Shown in pieces: positions 7,366 through 14,315 of a stretch of DNA of 29,309 nt. The translations under genes and the position numbers were made by a program. Each line of letters opens with the position of its first letter. The first letter of the stretch is position 1. Source of the DNA: a virus; IMG/VR virus record IMGVR_UViG_3300028800_000263, positions 1 through 29,309 of that record, one strand, 5' to 3'. The notes below the pieces were generated by a model. That model saw only the letters and a program-made list of their open reading frames with translations, was not told the DNA's origin and ran no database searches.

Positions 7366-8911
7366 TGTGTGATTTCCCTTCTCGTTTGGCCGCTTCGGCG
7401 ACTTCGCGCCGAGCCTTCAATTCCTGGCCGTAAAAGTCGATTAGACCGGTTTCGGACTCCCCGAGCATAAGCTCGGTCAAGACCCAAACGAGCGCGTCGA
7501 CCCGATTAGGGGACTCTTTGCTGGTGAGCGGATCCCAGGTGCATTGCTCGTCCTCGAGCGCCGGGAAATTCCCGACGTGATGCACAAGTCCCCGCTCATA
7601 CAGCGCCGCGACCGGTTCGGCCCTGACGGCCTTGCCGCGCGAAGCGACAACGTCCTTATACGACACATTTTTCCCGCTTGTCCCGTCCGGATTTTTCGCG
7701 ACGGTCCGAATCACATACTCGACCATGTCGCCGCCGAAGTTTTTTTCGCCGATCACGCGGTCGGCTTTCAGCTTCGAATAGAGCGCGACAGTGCGTTCGC
7801 CCCAGCCGTTCGGCGTGAAGTGACCGGACTCGTCGGCGAGGACATAGGCCTGCCCGTTCTCGCCCAGGCCAGCGGCGATAATCCCCTGCTCGTCGTTCGT
7901 GTCCTCGTCGCCGCCCGAGGGATCGACACCGACCACGACCCGCCGCAGGGTCGGCAGCACGTCCTCGATCTTGCGCGTGTCGCGGTGTATCTCGATCAGT
8001 TCGCGCCGCCACAGCGCGCCCGGCGCCTCGGCGCGGAATGCTTCCTCGACCGTGGCAGGATACTCGCGGCGGAAATTGTGGATCCCGCGCAGTTCGATGA
8101 TCTTGGCTCGCCGCCAGGTGACCTGCTCGAGGTCGAGGCCGTGCTTTTCTCGATAGGTCTTTTCCTCGCCTGTGATTTCGAAGCTGCCAGGGGTCGGCAG
8201 GCGATATTCGGGCTGCCAGAACCACGGGACGAATATCAGGATGAATTCGCCCACGCCCTGCAGCGCGTCGTTGCACATGCGATAGAACAGGCCCTGCCGG
8301 CCGGCTGACGTGGATTCCAGTATGACCTCGGTCCCGGGCGCATTCGGCACGGCCTGCAGCGCGCCTTTGACATGATCCTCGGCGTTGGGCCAATAGGCGA
8401 CCTCGGACCCATGGAAATATTGGAGCGTGTCGGACCGGCCCGCGCCCTTGCTGCCGGCGGTCGCGACCGCATAGCCGCTGTCGAGCCGGTTGAACTGCAG
8501 GACCTTGGAGTTCGATTTCTTGACCGCGGGCTTGAGCAGCGCCGGGCAATGGTCGAGATATCGTTTCGTCATTTCGAACAGCGTCGTCGTCGCGTCGTCA
8601 TTGTGGGTCAGAATGTAGCCCTTGACGCCCTTGCGATGGGTGATCTTCCAGAAGAAGCGGCCCTCGACCAGCGTGCTGCAGCCCTGCTGCCGGCCCTTGA
8701 GCACGATCGCGCGGATTTTGCCGACCTGCTTTAGCTGGGCCTCGAGGCGCGCGTGAATGTAAAGCTGCGCGGCGTTCAGGATCAGCGGCTTGACGGCCGC
8801 GGCCTTGGTCCGGATCCGGAGTGCCCTGGACGCATAGAGGGGAAAGTCGTCGCGCAGCCGCTGGCGGATGGCGCGCTCGCGCGGGGAAACGTCGCCGTTA
8901 TTTGTCGCCAT
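7358..8911 (-). CDS. terL: Terminase large subunit (ATPase and nuclease)
   Basis: A 517-residue packaging motor protein. The ATPase domain has a Walker A at 73-80 (GRQQGCST), a Walker B-like YFHGSE at 165-170 and a coupling motif ESTSAG at 199-204. The RNase H-fold nuclease is marked by D330 in VVGVDPSGGDEDT, E389 in VIGEKNFGGDMV and D472 in SPNRVDALVWVLTE, matching the three acidic residues expected. The protein cuts concatemeric DNA and pumps it through the portal. The ATG at 8911 overlaps the end of the small subunit gene by 14 bp. Length and motif order are normal for the family; nothing is missing. Confidence 0.95.
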   Translation of the reverse strand: MATNNGDVSPRERAIRQRLRDDFPLYASRALRIRTKAAAVKPLILNAAQLYIHARLEAQLKQVGKIRAIVLKGRQQGCSTLVEGRFFWKITHRKGVKGYILTHNDDATTTLFEMTKRYLDHCPALLKPAVKKSNSKVLQFNRLDSGYAVATAGSKGAGRSDTLQYFHGSEVAYWPNAEDHVKGALQAVPNAPGTEVILESTSAGRQGLFYRMCNDALQGVGEFILIFVPWFWQPEYRLPTPGSFEITGEEKTYREKHGLDLEQVTWRRAKIIELRGIHNFRREYPATVEEAFRAEAPGALWRRELIEIHRDTRKIEDVLPTLRRVVVGVDPSGGDEDTNDEQGIIAAGLGENGQAYVLADESGHFTPNGWGERTVALYSKLKADRVIGEKNFGGDMVEYVIRTVAKNPDGTSGKNVSYKDVVASRGKAVRAEPVAALYERGLVHHVGNFPALEDEQCTWDPLTSKESPNRVDALVWVLTELMLGESETGLIDFYGQELKARREVAEAAKREGKSHNG

Positions 8912-9278
8912 CGAGTTCGTCGAGGGCTTCCTCGTGGGTCTTGTTGCCGATATCGCCCGAATGCTCGATCTCGGTCTTGGGCTCGCGCATGCCGAGGTAT
9001 TGCTTAGTCGCCCAGATGATCAGCGCCGGGACCTTGTCCGTGACCGCGCCCTCATAGAGCGATTTGCGGAGGTTCGTGTCGGCCTTCATATGGCCGGTTT
9101 CCAGTTCCTCGGCGAAGTAGCGGCGCAGCGTCGTTATGTCGACGCCCTTGGGCCGAAGCATGCGGGCGATATGCGTCTGCGGGACGCGCAGCCCGGCCAT
9201 GCTTTCGACCAGGACTCTTTCCTGTTCCGTCGGCTTGAAGCTGGGCCGACCGCGCCGGTTATGTTTGATCTTTGCCAT
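8898..9278 (-). CDS. terS: Terminase small subunit-like DNA-binding protein
   Basis: A 126-residue protein beginning at the ATG at 9278 (MAKIKHNRRGRPSF); an upstream ATG at 9353 would add 25 residues overlapping the methylase and is less likely. The N-terminus is basic and is followed by a helix-turn-helix (TEQERVLVESMAGLRVPQTH, then IARML, then VDITTLRRYF). After it comes the conserved-looking GHMKADTNLRKSLYEGA and VPALIIWATKQYLGMREP, typical of a family of small phage packaging or DNA-recognition proteins encoded directly before terL. It probably recognises the packaging site. It overlaps the upstream methylase by 20 bp and the terL start by 14 bp. Confidence 0.75.
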   Translation of the reverse strand: MAKIKHNRRGRPSFKPTEQERVLVESMAGLRVPQTHIARMLRPKGVDITTLRRYFAEELETGHMKADTNLRKSLYEGAVTDKVPALIIWATKQYLGMREPKTEIEHSGDIGNKTHEEALDELDGDK

Positions 9279-10545
9279 CGCGCTCGAGCTTAGCCTGTTT
9301 TCCAGTGAAGTCCTGCCAGCGCGAAAATATGACGTCGCAATAGCCGGGGTCAATTTCCAGCCCGTAGCATATCCGCCCGGTTGTCTCGGCGGCGATCAGC
9401 GTGGTGCCGGATCCCAAGAACGGGTCATAGACCGCCTCGCCGGCCTTGGAGTTGTTCCGGATCGGCCGAGCCATGCATTCGAGAGGCTTCTGTGTCCCAT
9501 GGCCGGTTTCGTTTTTCCGGTTACTCGTGATTTTCCACAAGGTCGACTGCTTGCGATCTCCGGACCAGCGCGCAGTCGATCCTGCGCGGACAAAATACCA
9601 GCATCCTTCGTGTTGGGGATGATAGTGGCCGCGGCTGATCACCAGCCCTTCCTTGGCCCACACGATTAGGTTTCTGGGTTCGAAATCGACTGCACGAAAA
9701 TGGCCGACGAGGTCTGGCCCCTGGCGTTCGCCGTGCCAGACATAGGCCACGTCGCCGGGGAATAGTGCCCAGGCATCCGTCCAGTCTGAGCGATCGTCAT
9801 TGACGACTTTCCCGGCTGCGGCGTTCCGAGGTCGGAACGCCGTCGTTGATTTCAGATTCAGCTTTCCCGGTTGGTTCCGCCATCCCGGGTCGTAGCTGAT
9901 CCCATAGGGCGGGTCGGTCACCATCAGGTGCGGCCTGGCGCCGGCGAGCAATTTTGTGACAGCGTCCGCCGATGTTGCATCGCCGCATAAAAGCCGATGC
10001 TCGCCCATAACCCAAATATCGCCCGGCCTGGTGATCGGCTTCTTCGGTACCGGCGGGGTCGCTTCCGGGTCGCCCTTGGCCCCGGCGGCGAACAGCAGTC
10101 GAAGCTCGGGCGCGGCAAAGCCGGTCAGGGCCAGGTCTATCCCCAGGTCGCGCAGTTCCCCCATCTCGAGGCGCAAAAGCTCGTCGTTCCAGCCGGCATT
10201 GAGCGCCAGCTTGTTATCGGCAACCACGTAGGCCCGCCTCTGGCCCTCGGACAGGCCCGTCAGGGTGATTGTGGGGCATTGGGGCCGCCCGAGGGCCAGC
10301 GCCGCCAGGACGCGCCCGTGGCCCGCCACGATGCCATCCTGCTCGTCGACTAGGACCGGGTTCGTCCAGCCAAAGGCCTCGATCGAGGCGGCGATTTGCT
10401 TAACCTGCTCGGGGGAGTGGGTCCGGGCGTTCCGGGCATAGGGCACCAGGGTTGCCGTATCCCGCCAGACGACGGCCAGGGCCCGGTCTTTTATAGGGGT
10501 CGATTTATTGGCTTTTTGGCGGTTTACCGCCGTTTTGCGCGCCAC
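9259..10545 (-). CDS. ParB-domain DNA methyltransferase (beta-class, N4/N6)
   Basis: A 428-residue two-domain protein. Residues 25-115 are a ParB/Srx N-terminal fold (LVPYARNARTHSPEQVKQIA, NPVLVDEQDGIVAGHGRVLA with the GHGR box, VVADNKLA). Residues 175-410 are an S-adenosylmethionine-dependent amino-methyltransferase: catalytic DPPYG at 211-215, then target-recognition sequence, then SAM-binding DPFLGSGTT at 374-382. DPPY ahead of FxGxG puts it in the beta class, modifying adenine N6 or cytosine N4. Phages use such enzymes to evade restriction or mark packaging DNA. The start is GTG at 10545, with an in-frame stop just upstream. It directly precedes the terminase genes. Target site cannot be read from sequence. 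Confidence 0.92.
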   Translation of the reverse strand: MARKTAVNRQKANKSTPIKDRALAVVWRDTATLVPYARNARTHSPEQVKQIAASIEAFGWTNPVLVDEQDGIVAGHGRVLAALALGRPQCPTITLTGLSEGQRRAYVVADNKLALNAGWNDELLRLEMGELRDLGIDLALTGFAAPELRLLFAAGAKGDPEATPPVPKKPITRPGDIWVMGEHRLLCGDATSADAVTKLLAGARPHLMVTDPPYGISYDPGWRNQPGKLNLKSTTAFRPRNAAAGKVVNDDRSDWTDAWALFPGDVAYVWHGERQGPDLVGHFRAVDFEPRNLIVWAKEGLVISRGHYHPQHEGCWYFVRAGSTARWSGDRKQSTLWKITSNRKNETGHGTQKPLECMARPIRNNSKAGEAVYDPFLGSGTTLIAAETTGRICYGLEIDPGYCDVIFSRWQDFTGKQAKLERDGKDQT

Positions 10546-10568
10546 GATAATCAGCCATTATCGCAGCG

Positions 10569-10754
10569 TCATATCCGGCCCATGACCACCAGGACGACCA
10601 CGACCAGCAGGACGAGGCCGAGAATGCCGATCCCGCCGCCGCCGAAGCCGTAGCCATAGGCATAGGGGCCGTTCGTCCAGTAGTGGCCGCCGGTGCCGCC
10701 GAGGCCGCCGAGGACGAACAGGATCAGCAGGACGATCAGGATTGTTCCGAGCAT
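10569..10754 (-). CDS. DUF3309-family small membrane protein
   Basis: A 61-residue protein with two hydrophobic segments (2-17, MLGTILIVLLILFVLGG; 43-59, IGILGLVLLVVVVLVVMGRI) around a Gly/Tyr-rich loop (GGHYWTNGPYAYGYGFGGGG). This matches the DUF3309 pattern, a family widespread in Proteobacteria but of unknown function. The ATG at 10754 has a GAGG site six bases upstream. The N-terminal TM, turn and C-terminal TM layout would also be compatible with a holin-like pore, but no endolysin is nearby, so that is only a possibility. A terminator-like hairpin lies just upstream on the same strand. Confidence 0.8.
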   Translation of the reverse strand: MLGTILIVLLILFVLGGLGGTGGHYWTNGPYAYGYGFGGGGIGILGLVLLVVVVLVVMGRI

Positions 10755-10769
10755 TTCGCGCCTCGCTTC

Positions 10770-10805
10770 AAAAGGTCGGGGCCCGGATCATAGACCCGAG
10801 CCCCG
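10770..10805 (-). terminator. Terminator-like hairpin inside the left arm
   Basis: Bases 10777-10805 form a stem of 10 bp on the minus-strand RNA (CGGGGCUCGG with CCGGGCCCCG, one U-G pair, 9-nt loop). ACC and then TTTT (10773-10770) follow on the minus strand. On the plus strand the stem has one mismatch and is also followed by TTTT at 10807-10810, so it could work in both directions. It lies between the coiled-coil membrane protein and the DUF3309/methylase/terminase genes. If active, it would uncouple packaging and head genes from upstream transcription unless read through. Strength is inferred from base pairing only. Confidence 0.5.
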
Positions 10806-10812
10806 GTTTTAG

Positions 10813-10865
10813 CTACTTGCCCGGCCGCGGCTCGCGCGGCTCGGTCGGCTTGGGATTCGGTGCCA
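10813..10865 (-). CDS. Possible 17-residue Pro-rich micro-ORF
   Basis: An ATG at 10865 is preceded by GGAG nine bases upstream and opens MAPNPKPTEPREPRPGK, ending with TAG at 10813. An in-frame ATG at 10881 would add five residues. The charged, proline-rich composition is not random-looking and ends just before the terminator-like hairpin. Nothing else supports translation; the wider gap 10,755-10,942 otherwise holds only that hairpin. I do not recognise the product. Confidence 0.3.
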
Positions 10866-10942
10866 TTGGGAAAGTCTCCATGGATTGAGGCGCGGCATGG
10901 CGCGCATGGAATCAAACCTTCCGCCAGTCCGTTGTTCCCCGG

Positions 10943-11608
10943 TCACGGCGTCTTGGCCGCGCCGTCGCCCTGCTGCTGCGCGGGCTGCTGAAAAACGATC
11001 GGCTGCGGCGTCGCAACGGTCGCGCTCGGATGCCACGCCGCATAGATAGCCACGACGACGGCGGCAATTGATATCGCCAGCGTGACGTTGCCGTCGATCC
11101 CCTTGCGGTTTTCGGCCGCGCCGATCTTGAGGCTTTCGATTTGCAGGACACGGCCCTCAAGCCGGTTAAGCGAGGCTTTCACGTCCTCGACCTTGCCGTC
11201 GAGGCCTTTGCCGATTCCCGCGATATTGGCGCCCAATAGTTCGATTTGGCGGGTGAACGCGGCCTCGCTTTTCTGGACCGCCCGGTCGTTCGCCTCGTTA
11301 GTCTGCTGGCCGAGGTCGCGCGCCGATTGTAGGGCCGCGGCCAGCGCCGCGCTTGCCGCCGTCGTGCGTTCTGTATTCCGGATATCGCGCTCTTTGAACC
11401 GGTTGTCGATCGAGGCAAACCGTTCCTCGCCCATGTTCCGGATCGCGCGAAGTTCGGTTTCCAGCGTCCGGACCAGCCCTTCCGCGTGTTCGCGGACGTG
11501 CCCGACTTCACGCAACAGATTGTCGGTCGTCAGCGACGTGGGATCAGGGTCGGGCTTTGTGATTGCGGGCTGCGGGGCCAATGGCTTCCCCCTGGCTGGC
11601 GCCTGCAT
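10943..11608 (-). CDS. Coiled-coil protein with a C-terminal membrane segment
   Basis: About 221 residues from an ATG at 11608 (MQAPARGK); a TTG at 11632 is the only in-frame codon further up and is unlikely. After a Pro-rich N-terminus, residues about 25-165 are helical with heptad-like spacing (NLLREVGHVREHAEGLVRTL, later QIELLGANIAGIGKGLDGKV). A single hydrophobic helix (about 175-192, NVTLAISIAAVVVAIYAAW) is followed by a short Pro/Gln-rich tail. This topology, long coiled coil plus one C-terminal TM, is seen in uncharacterised phage membrane proteins, sometimes near lysis genes. No lysin is present here. The start overlaps the upstream gene by 65 bp. Confidence 0.6.
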   Translation of the reverse strand: MQAPARGKPLAPQPAITKPDPDPTSLTTDNLLREVGHVREHAEGLVRTLETELRAIRNMGEERFASIDNRFKERDIRNTERTTAASAALAAALQSARDLGQQTNEANDRAVQKSEAAFTRQIELLGANIAGIGKGLDGKVEDVKASLNRLEGRVLQIESLKIGAAENRKGIDGNVTLAISIAAVVVAIYAAWHPSATVATPQPIVFQQPAQQQGDGAAKTP

Positions 11609-11882
11609 TGAGGCTGCGACAGATAGCCACAATTTTGCCCGCGGCGCTATGGGGTCCGGGTTGACGGGACGTTAACCGCTTCCAATTCCGGGCGCCGGCG
11701 GCCCGGCGTTCCTTGGCGCTGATTTTTTTGAGCGGCCGAATGACCGGGAAAATATCTATGACGGGCGCCTTGTCGTCATAGAGGCGCAGCAAGACGGCGG
11801 CGCTGGCGAATTTTCGGGCGTCGAACTTCTTGGGGTTTAGCCACGCATCCCCGATCATGCGCCGCGCCTGCCGCGGGGTCAT
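11544..11882 (-). CDS. Small basic protein of unknown function
   Basis: A 112-residue protein from an ATG at 11882 (MTPRQARRMIGDAWLNPKKF) that overlaps the previous stop as ATGA. The first 70 residues are basic, with mixed helix and strand (FASAAVLLRLYDDKAPVIDIFPVIRPLKK). The C-terminal 45 residues look less structured and overlap the next gene by 65 bp, so the true protein might end functionally earlier. No known domain was recognised. Its coupling to the Tat-like gene upstream suggests co-expression. Confidence 0.5.
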   Translation of the reverse strand: MTPRQARRMIGDAWLNPKKFDARKFASAAVLLRLYDDKAPVIDIFPVIRPLKKISAKERRAAGARNWKRLTSRQPGPHSAAGKIVAICRSLNAGASQGEAIGPAARNHKARP

Positions 11883-12118
11883 GCGTCGACCCATCGGGCC
11901 CGCGTCGTCAGGACCTCGCCGACATAGGCTGGCGAAACTCCGAAGGTCTGGGCGACCGTGCGCGCCAGCCAGTTGTCGAAAGATTCTTCGACGCCGGGCA
12001 CGAACCACGGACCGGCCGACAGCAGCGAACGGATCGGCATTAGCAGGCCCGACCGAACGACGATCGGCGCCGCGATGGCGCCCGCGAGGACGCCGAGGAA
12101 ACCGCGCCGGCCGATCAT
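11879..12118 (-). CDS. Small exported protein with Tat-type signal sequence
   Basis: A 79-residue protein starting with MIGRRGFLGVLAGAIAAPIVV. The RRGFLG motif followed by a moderately hydrophobic stretch and Ala residues fits a twin-arginine signal. The next section, VRSGLLMPIRSLL, recurs as far as I remember in small proteins of alphaproteobacterial phages; these have no assigned role. The remaining 45 residues contain Trp and acidic residues but no catalytic motif. It is coupled to both neighbours by ATGA overlaps. It could act in the periplasm, for example in superinfection exclusion or lysis, but that is speculation. Confidence 0.6.
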   Translation of the reverse strand: MIGRRGFLGVLAGAIAAPIVVRSGLLMPIRSLLSAGPWFVPGVEESFDNWLARTVAQTFGVSPAYVGEVLTTRARWVDA

Positions 12119-12546
12119 GGTTCAGACGCCAGCGAATGCGGTTTCGGGTATATCGCAGTCCAGCCGCAGGCCTCATTAAGGCAAGCGGTCTTGGTCGCGC
12201 CATCCTGTTCGAAGGTGTGCCCGTCGCGCAGGAAACCTTCGACGTCGTGCTTTGTCCCTGACCCGCAGCGCGGGCAGCTAGTCGGCGGTTCGGCCCAGGG
12301 CTGCAGGCCTTCGATCGTGTACCGCTTCTTCAATTCCGCCTCCCGCGCCAGTGAGGCGTCGAGGCTACGCTTTAGATGACGGTTTTGCCAGACCAGGCCC
12401 TCGTTCAGGCTTTCACCCTTGCGCTGATTTTCGAATCCGGTCCGCAACGGTCGATGGCAGTACGGGCAGAGAACCGGGTCGGTCCGGACGATCCCGCCGC
12501 AGTGCGGGCAACGGAATTCCGCGACGGCGGCTGTTTCTCGGTTCAT
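12115..12546 (-). CDS. Double zinc-ribbon protein
   Basis: A 143-residue protein starting at the ATG at 12546 (MNRETAAVAEF), which overlaps the preceding stop; upstream in-frame ATGs would extend it into the neighbouring gene. It has two likely zinc sites: CPHC...CPYC near residues 13-31 and CPRC near 91-94 paired with a C-x4-C further on (ACLNEACGW). A helical, charged linker (NRHLKRSLDASLAREAELKKR) joins them. Zinc ribbons of this kind often bind nucleic acid or transcription complexes. The stop overlaps the Tat-like gene. No family name is recognised. Confidence 0.6.
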   Translation of the reverse strand: MNRETAAVAEFRCPHCGGIVRTDPVLCPYCHRPLRTGFENQRKGESLNEGLVWQNRHLKRSLDASLAREAELKKRYTIEGLQPWAEPPTSCPRCGSGTKHDVEGFLRDGHTFEQDGATKTACLNEACGWTAIYPKPHSLASEP

Positions 12547-12989
12547 GGCGCCTTGCCTTTCGGGGATGCGCCCAGGGCGGCGTCGAAGCCGCAGGTGCAA
12601 CCGGGCGCACTCTCTTGCGAAATTCTGCCATCGGCGTGGAACGTGACGATAGTTCCGCAATCTGAAAGATGCCGTCCAAACTTGCGCAAATCATCCCGCA
12701 GGCGGTCGCGGTCGGCCTCGGCTGCCCGCTTGGCCGTGTGGCTGGCCTCGATCTCACGGAACATTTTGCAAATCTTATCGAAGCGGGTTTTGCATTCACT
12801 CAATGCAGTCGGGTTGCCGAACGCCATATCCACCGCTCGCAACTCGGCCAGCGCGGCGCGGAGTTCGCTGATGAGCCATTGAAGGTTCCGATAGCCAGGC
12901 GCCACACCGGCTTCGACCAGCTTCTCGATCTTGTCCAGCCGCCCCTCTATCTCCGCAATCCTCTTTTCGGTGCTGTCAGCCATGGTCAT
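12543..12989 (-). CDS. Coiled-coil protein with C-terminal HxxxC...CTCG motif
   Basis: A 148-residue protein; the ATG at 12989 overlaps the upstream stop as ATGA and is preferred to ATGs at 12983 and 12998. The N-terminal 95 residues are strongly helical (RIAEIEGRLDKIEKLVEAG; LRAALAELRAVDMAF; later RAAEADRDRLRDDLRK). The C-terminus holds H-x3-C, 19 residues, then CTCGFDAAL, which looks like a small metal-binding knuckle. The same end motif recurs in two neighbouring genes (13176-13631 and 13971-14315). Function unknown. Confidence 0.6.
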   Translation of the reverse strand: MTMADSTEKRIAEIEGRLDKIEKLVEAGVAPGYRNLQWLISELRAALAELRAVDMAFGNPTALSECKTRFDKICKMFREIEASHTAKRAAEADRDRLRDDLRKFGRHLSDCGTIVTFHADGRISQESAPGCTCGFDAALGASPKGKAP

Positions 12990-13183
12990 ATAACCCACCA
13001 GATGATTGAGGCAGAGATCACCAACACTGCGGCTGCGACGGCCTTGGTCGGCCAGTCAAACGTACCGTCGCGGCTATCCGGCGAGTAGATTTGTCCGCCA
13101 GCGCCCCACGGATCGCGACAGATTTTTGTGCCGGGATGGAAGCATCTGCCATCCGGGCAATCACATTGCTTCCTGTCAGCCAT
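12986..13183 (-). CDS. Small Cys-rich protein with C-terminal transmembrane segment
   Basis: A 65-residue protein starting at the ATG at 13183. The first 25 residues carry five cysteines and one histidine (CDC...C..H...C in DRKQCDCPDGRCFHPGTK) and could chelate zinc. The last 20 residues (AVAAAVLVISASIIWWVI) form one hydrophobic helix, so the Cys-rich part is probably anchored at the inner membrane. It overlaps the downstream gene by ATGA and the upstream gene by 8 bp. No known family recognised. Confidence 0.5.
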   Translation of the reverse strand: MADRKQCDCPDGRCFHPGTKICRDPWGAGGQIYSPDSRDGTFDWPTKAVAAAVLVISASIIWWVI

Positions 13184-13631
13184 GGGGAGGGGCCTTGCGG
13201 TAGCCTGCGGCGAGGATGGCGTCGGTGATCTTGTCTGCCGCGTCAGTTAGCTGATCCGGCAATTCATGCATGACCATTGCAAACACCTTCGCCCGCTCAT
13301 CGGCGCTCGCCGCTGGTGGGGCAGAGAGGGCGGCTTTAAGCACCCTGAACCATCCGCAGGTGCAGCCCGTTTCTCCGTGACTGCTGGCGACGGAAAACTT
13401 GCAGTCGCGCTTGTGCCATCCGAACTCGATCAATTGTTCAATCAGCCCGGCACCCCCCACCCTCGGCGCTGCCGGCGCGGAGAGGCGGCGGGCGGCTTCG
13501 CGGAGCATTTCAACAGCTCTGCCCATGCGTCCAGTAAACACGGCGTCAATGCCAGACGCTTCTCGAACCATTGCCTCGGCAAACTCGGCGTCACTCAGCA
13601 GCGCCACGTCCTCGGCCTTGGGCGGGCTCAT
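13176..13631 (-). CDS. Unknown protein with internal HxxxC...CTCG motif
   Basis: A 151-residue protein from the ATG at 13631 (MSPPKAEDVALLSD), just behind an ACGAGGAA site and overlapping the previous stop. The first 55 residues are helical (DAEFAEAMVREASG; MGRAVEMLREAARRL). Residues about 72-90 have H-x3-C, 12 residues, then CTCGW. A second helical region follows (ADERAKVFAMVMHEL; AADKITDAILAAGYRK). It shares the metal-knuckle motif with two close neighbours but little else. Role unknown; likely accessory. Confidence 0.55.
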   Translation of the reverse strand: MSPPKAEDVALLSDAEFAEAMVREASGIDAVFTGRMGRAVEMLREAARRLSAPAAPRVGGAGLIEQLIEFGWHKRDCKFSVASSHGETGCTCGWFRVLKAALSAPPAASADERAKVFAMVMHELPDQLTDAADKITDAILAAGYRKAPPHG

Positions 13632-13786
13632 TTCATTTCCTCGTAATCCAGAAAGTAGGTTTGCCCACAGACCTCGCAGCGAGACCGCTCGCCATCGAAG
13701 CCTTCGTAGGTGCATTTCATGTTCTCGCATTCGCCGCGCTGGTTGGGCTGCGGTGCCTTGCACTCGGCCTTGGGCGGGGTGGTCAT
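13628..13786 (-). CDS. Small zinc-finger-like protein
   Basis: A 52-residue protein starting at the ATG at 13786 (MTTPPKAECKAP), which overlaps the previous stop. It has a CENMKC pair and a CEVCG pair about 14 residues apart, a typical four-cysteine zinc-binding layout, and ends with an acidic, aromatic tail (YFLDYEEMK). An in-frame ATG at 13822 would add a basic leader and is less likely because it lies inside the upstream gene. Function unknown. Confidence 0.5.
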   Translation of the reverse strand: MTTPPKAECKAPQPNQRGECENMKCTYEGFDGERSRCEVCGQTYFLDYEEMK

Positions 13787-13974
13787 GGGGTCACCTCGTA
13801 GGTTATTTTTGCTTTCACACAACGCCAGCCCTTGGCCGTTGCCTTACTCCATTTTAGCGGGCCAGGGACCGTGCAAAACTCCTCGATGGAACCCTTGCGC
13901 GTATTATTCATGGCGTAAATCCAGTAGCCGGGTTCAACGTTGACCACGACCCAGACGGTCTTTGCGCGCTTCAT
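13783..13974 (-). CDS. Small unknown protein
   Basis: A 63-residue protein from the ATG at 13974 (MKRAKTVWVVVNVEPGYWIY), coupled by ATGA to both neighbours. The N-terminal strand-like part is followed by TRKGSIEEFC and KGWRCVKAKITYEV, giving a beta-rich pattern. No motif or family is recognised. Its acceptance rests on coupling and on the coding-like composition. Confidence 0.45.
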   Translation of the reverse strand: MKRAKTVWVVVNVEPGYWIYAMNNTRKGSIEEFCTVPGPLKWSKATAKGWRCVKAKITYEVTP

Positions 13975-14315
13975 GGGGCACCGAGGGCGGCGGATAGGCC
14001 GCAGGTGCAGACGCCTGTGACCATGCCCGAATAGTCTCCCATGCACGGGTCAATGTGCCTCGCATACTTCACCAACTCCTTGGCCCGGGCCTCGGCGGCT
14101 TCGGCGCGCCTCATGGTCTGCATGTATGCCTTTTCAAAACCCGCTGCATTGTCCTCCGCCTCCGCCAGCTTCGCCGTGAGCGCAAGATGGGCGCGGGCGA
14201 GGGCGTTGTGTTCGGCAAATATCTGACCGCCGGTTAAGCCGAGCGTGTTCCGTAAGTCCCACTTCCTCACCACCACCTCGGCGCTGTCGCTCATGCTGGG
14301 TTTTTGTTCGCTCAT
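13971..14315 (-). CDS. Helical protein with C-terminal HxxxC...CTCG motif
   Basis: A 114-residue protein starting at the ATG at 14315, with GGAGG eight bases upstream and an ATGA overlap with the helicase-loader-like gene. Residues about 40-85 are helical (AHLALTAKLAEAEDNAAGFE; RRAEAAEARAKELVKYA). The end has H-x3-C, 11 residues, CTCGLSAALGAP, so it is the clearest relative of the motif proteins at 12543-12989 and 13176-13631. An alternative start lies at the second Met (MSDSAEVV). Unknown function. Confidence 0.55.
   Translation of the reverse strand: MSEQKPSMSDSAEVVVRKWDLRNTLGLTGGQIFAEHNALARAHLALTAKLAEAEDNAAGFEKAYMQTMRRAEAAEARAKELVKYARHIDPCMGDYSGMVTGVCTCGLSAALGAP

Noticed and set aside
7544-8308. 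Plus-strand open frame of 254 codons opposite terL
   Set aside because: Terminase motifs on the other strand explain the open frame; no start site or recognisable domain.
10518-10531. Inverted repeat GGCGG-TTTA-CCGCC
   Set aside because: It lies within the first codons of the methyltransferase gene and has no T-run in the direction of any gene; probably chance.
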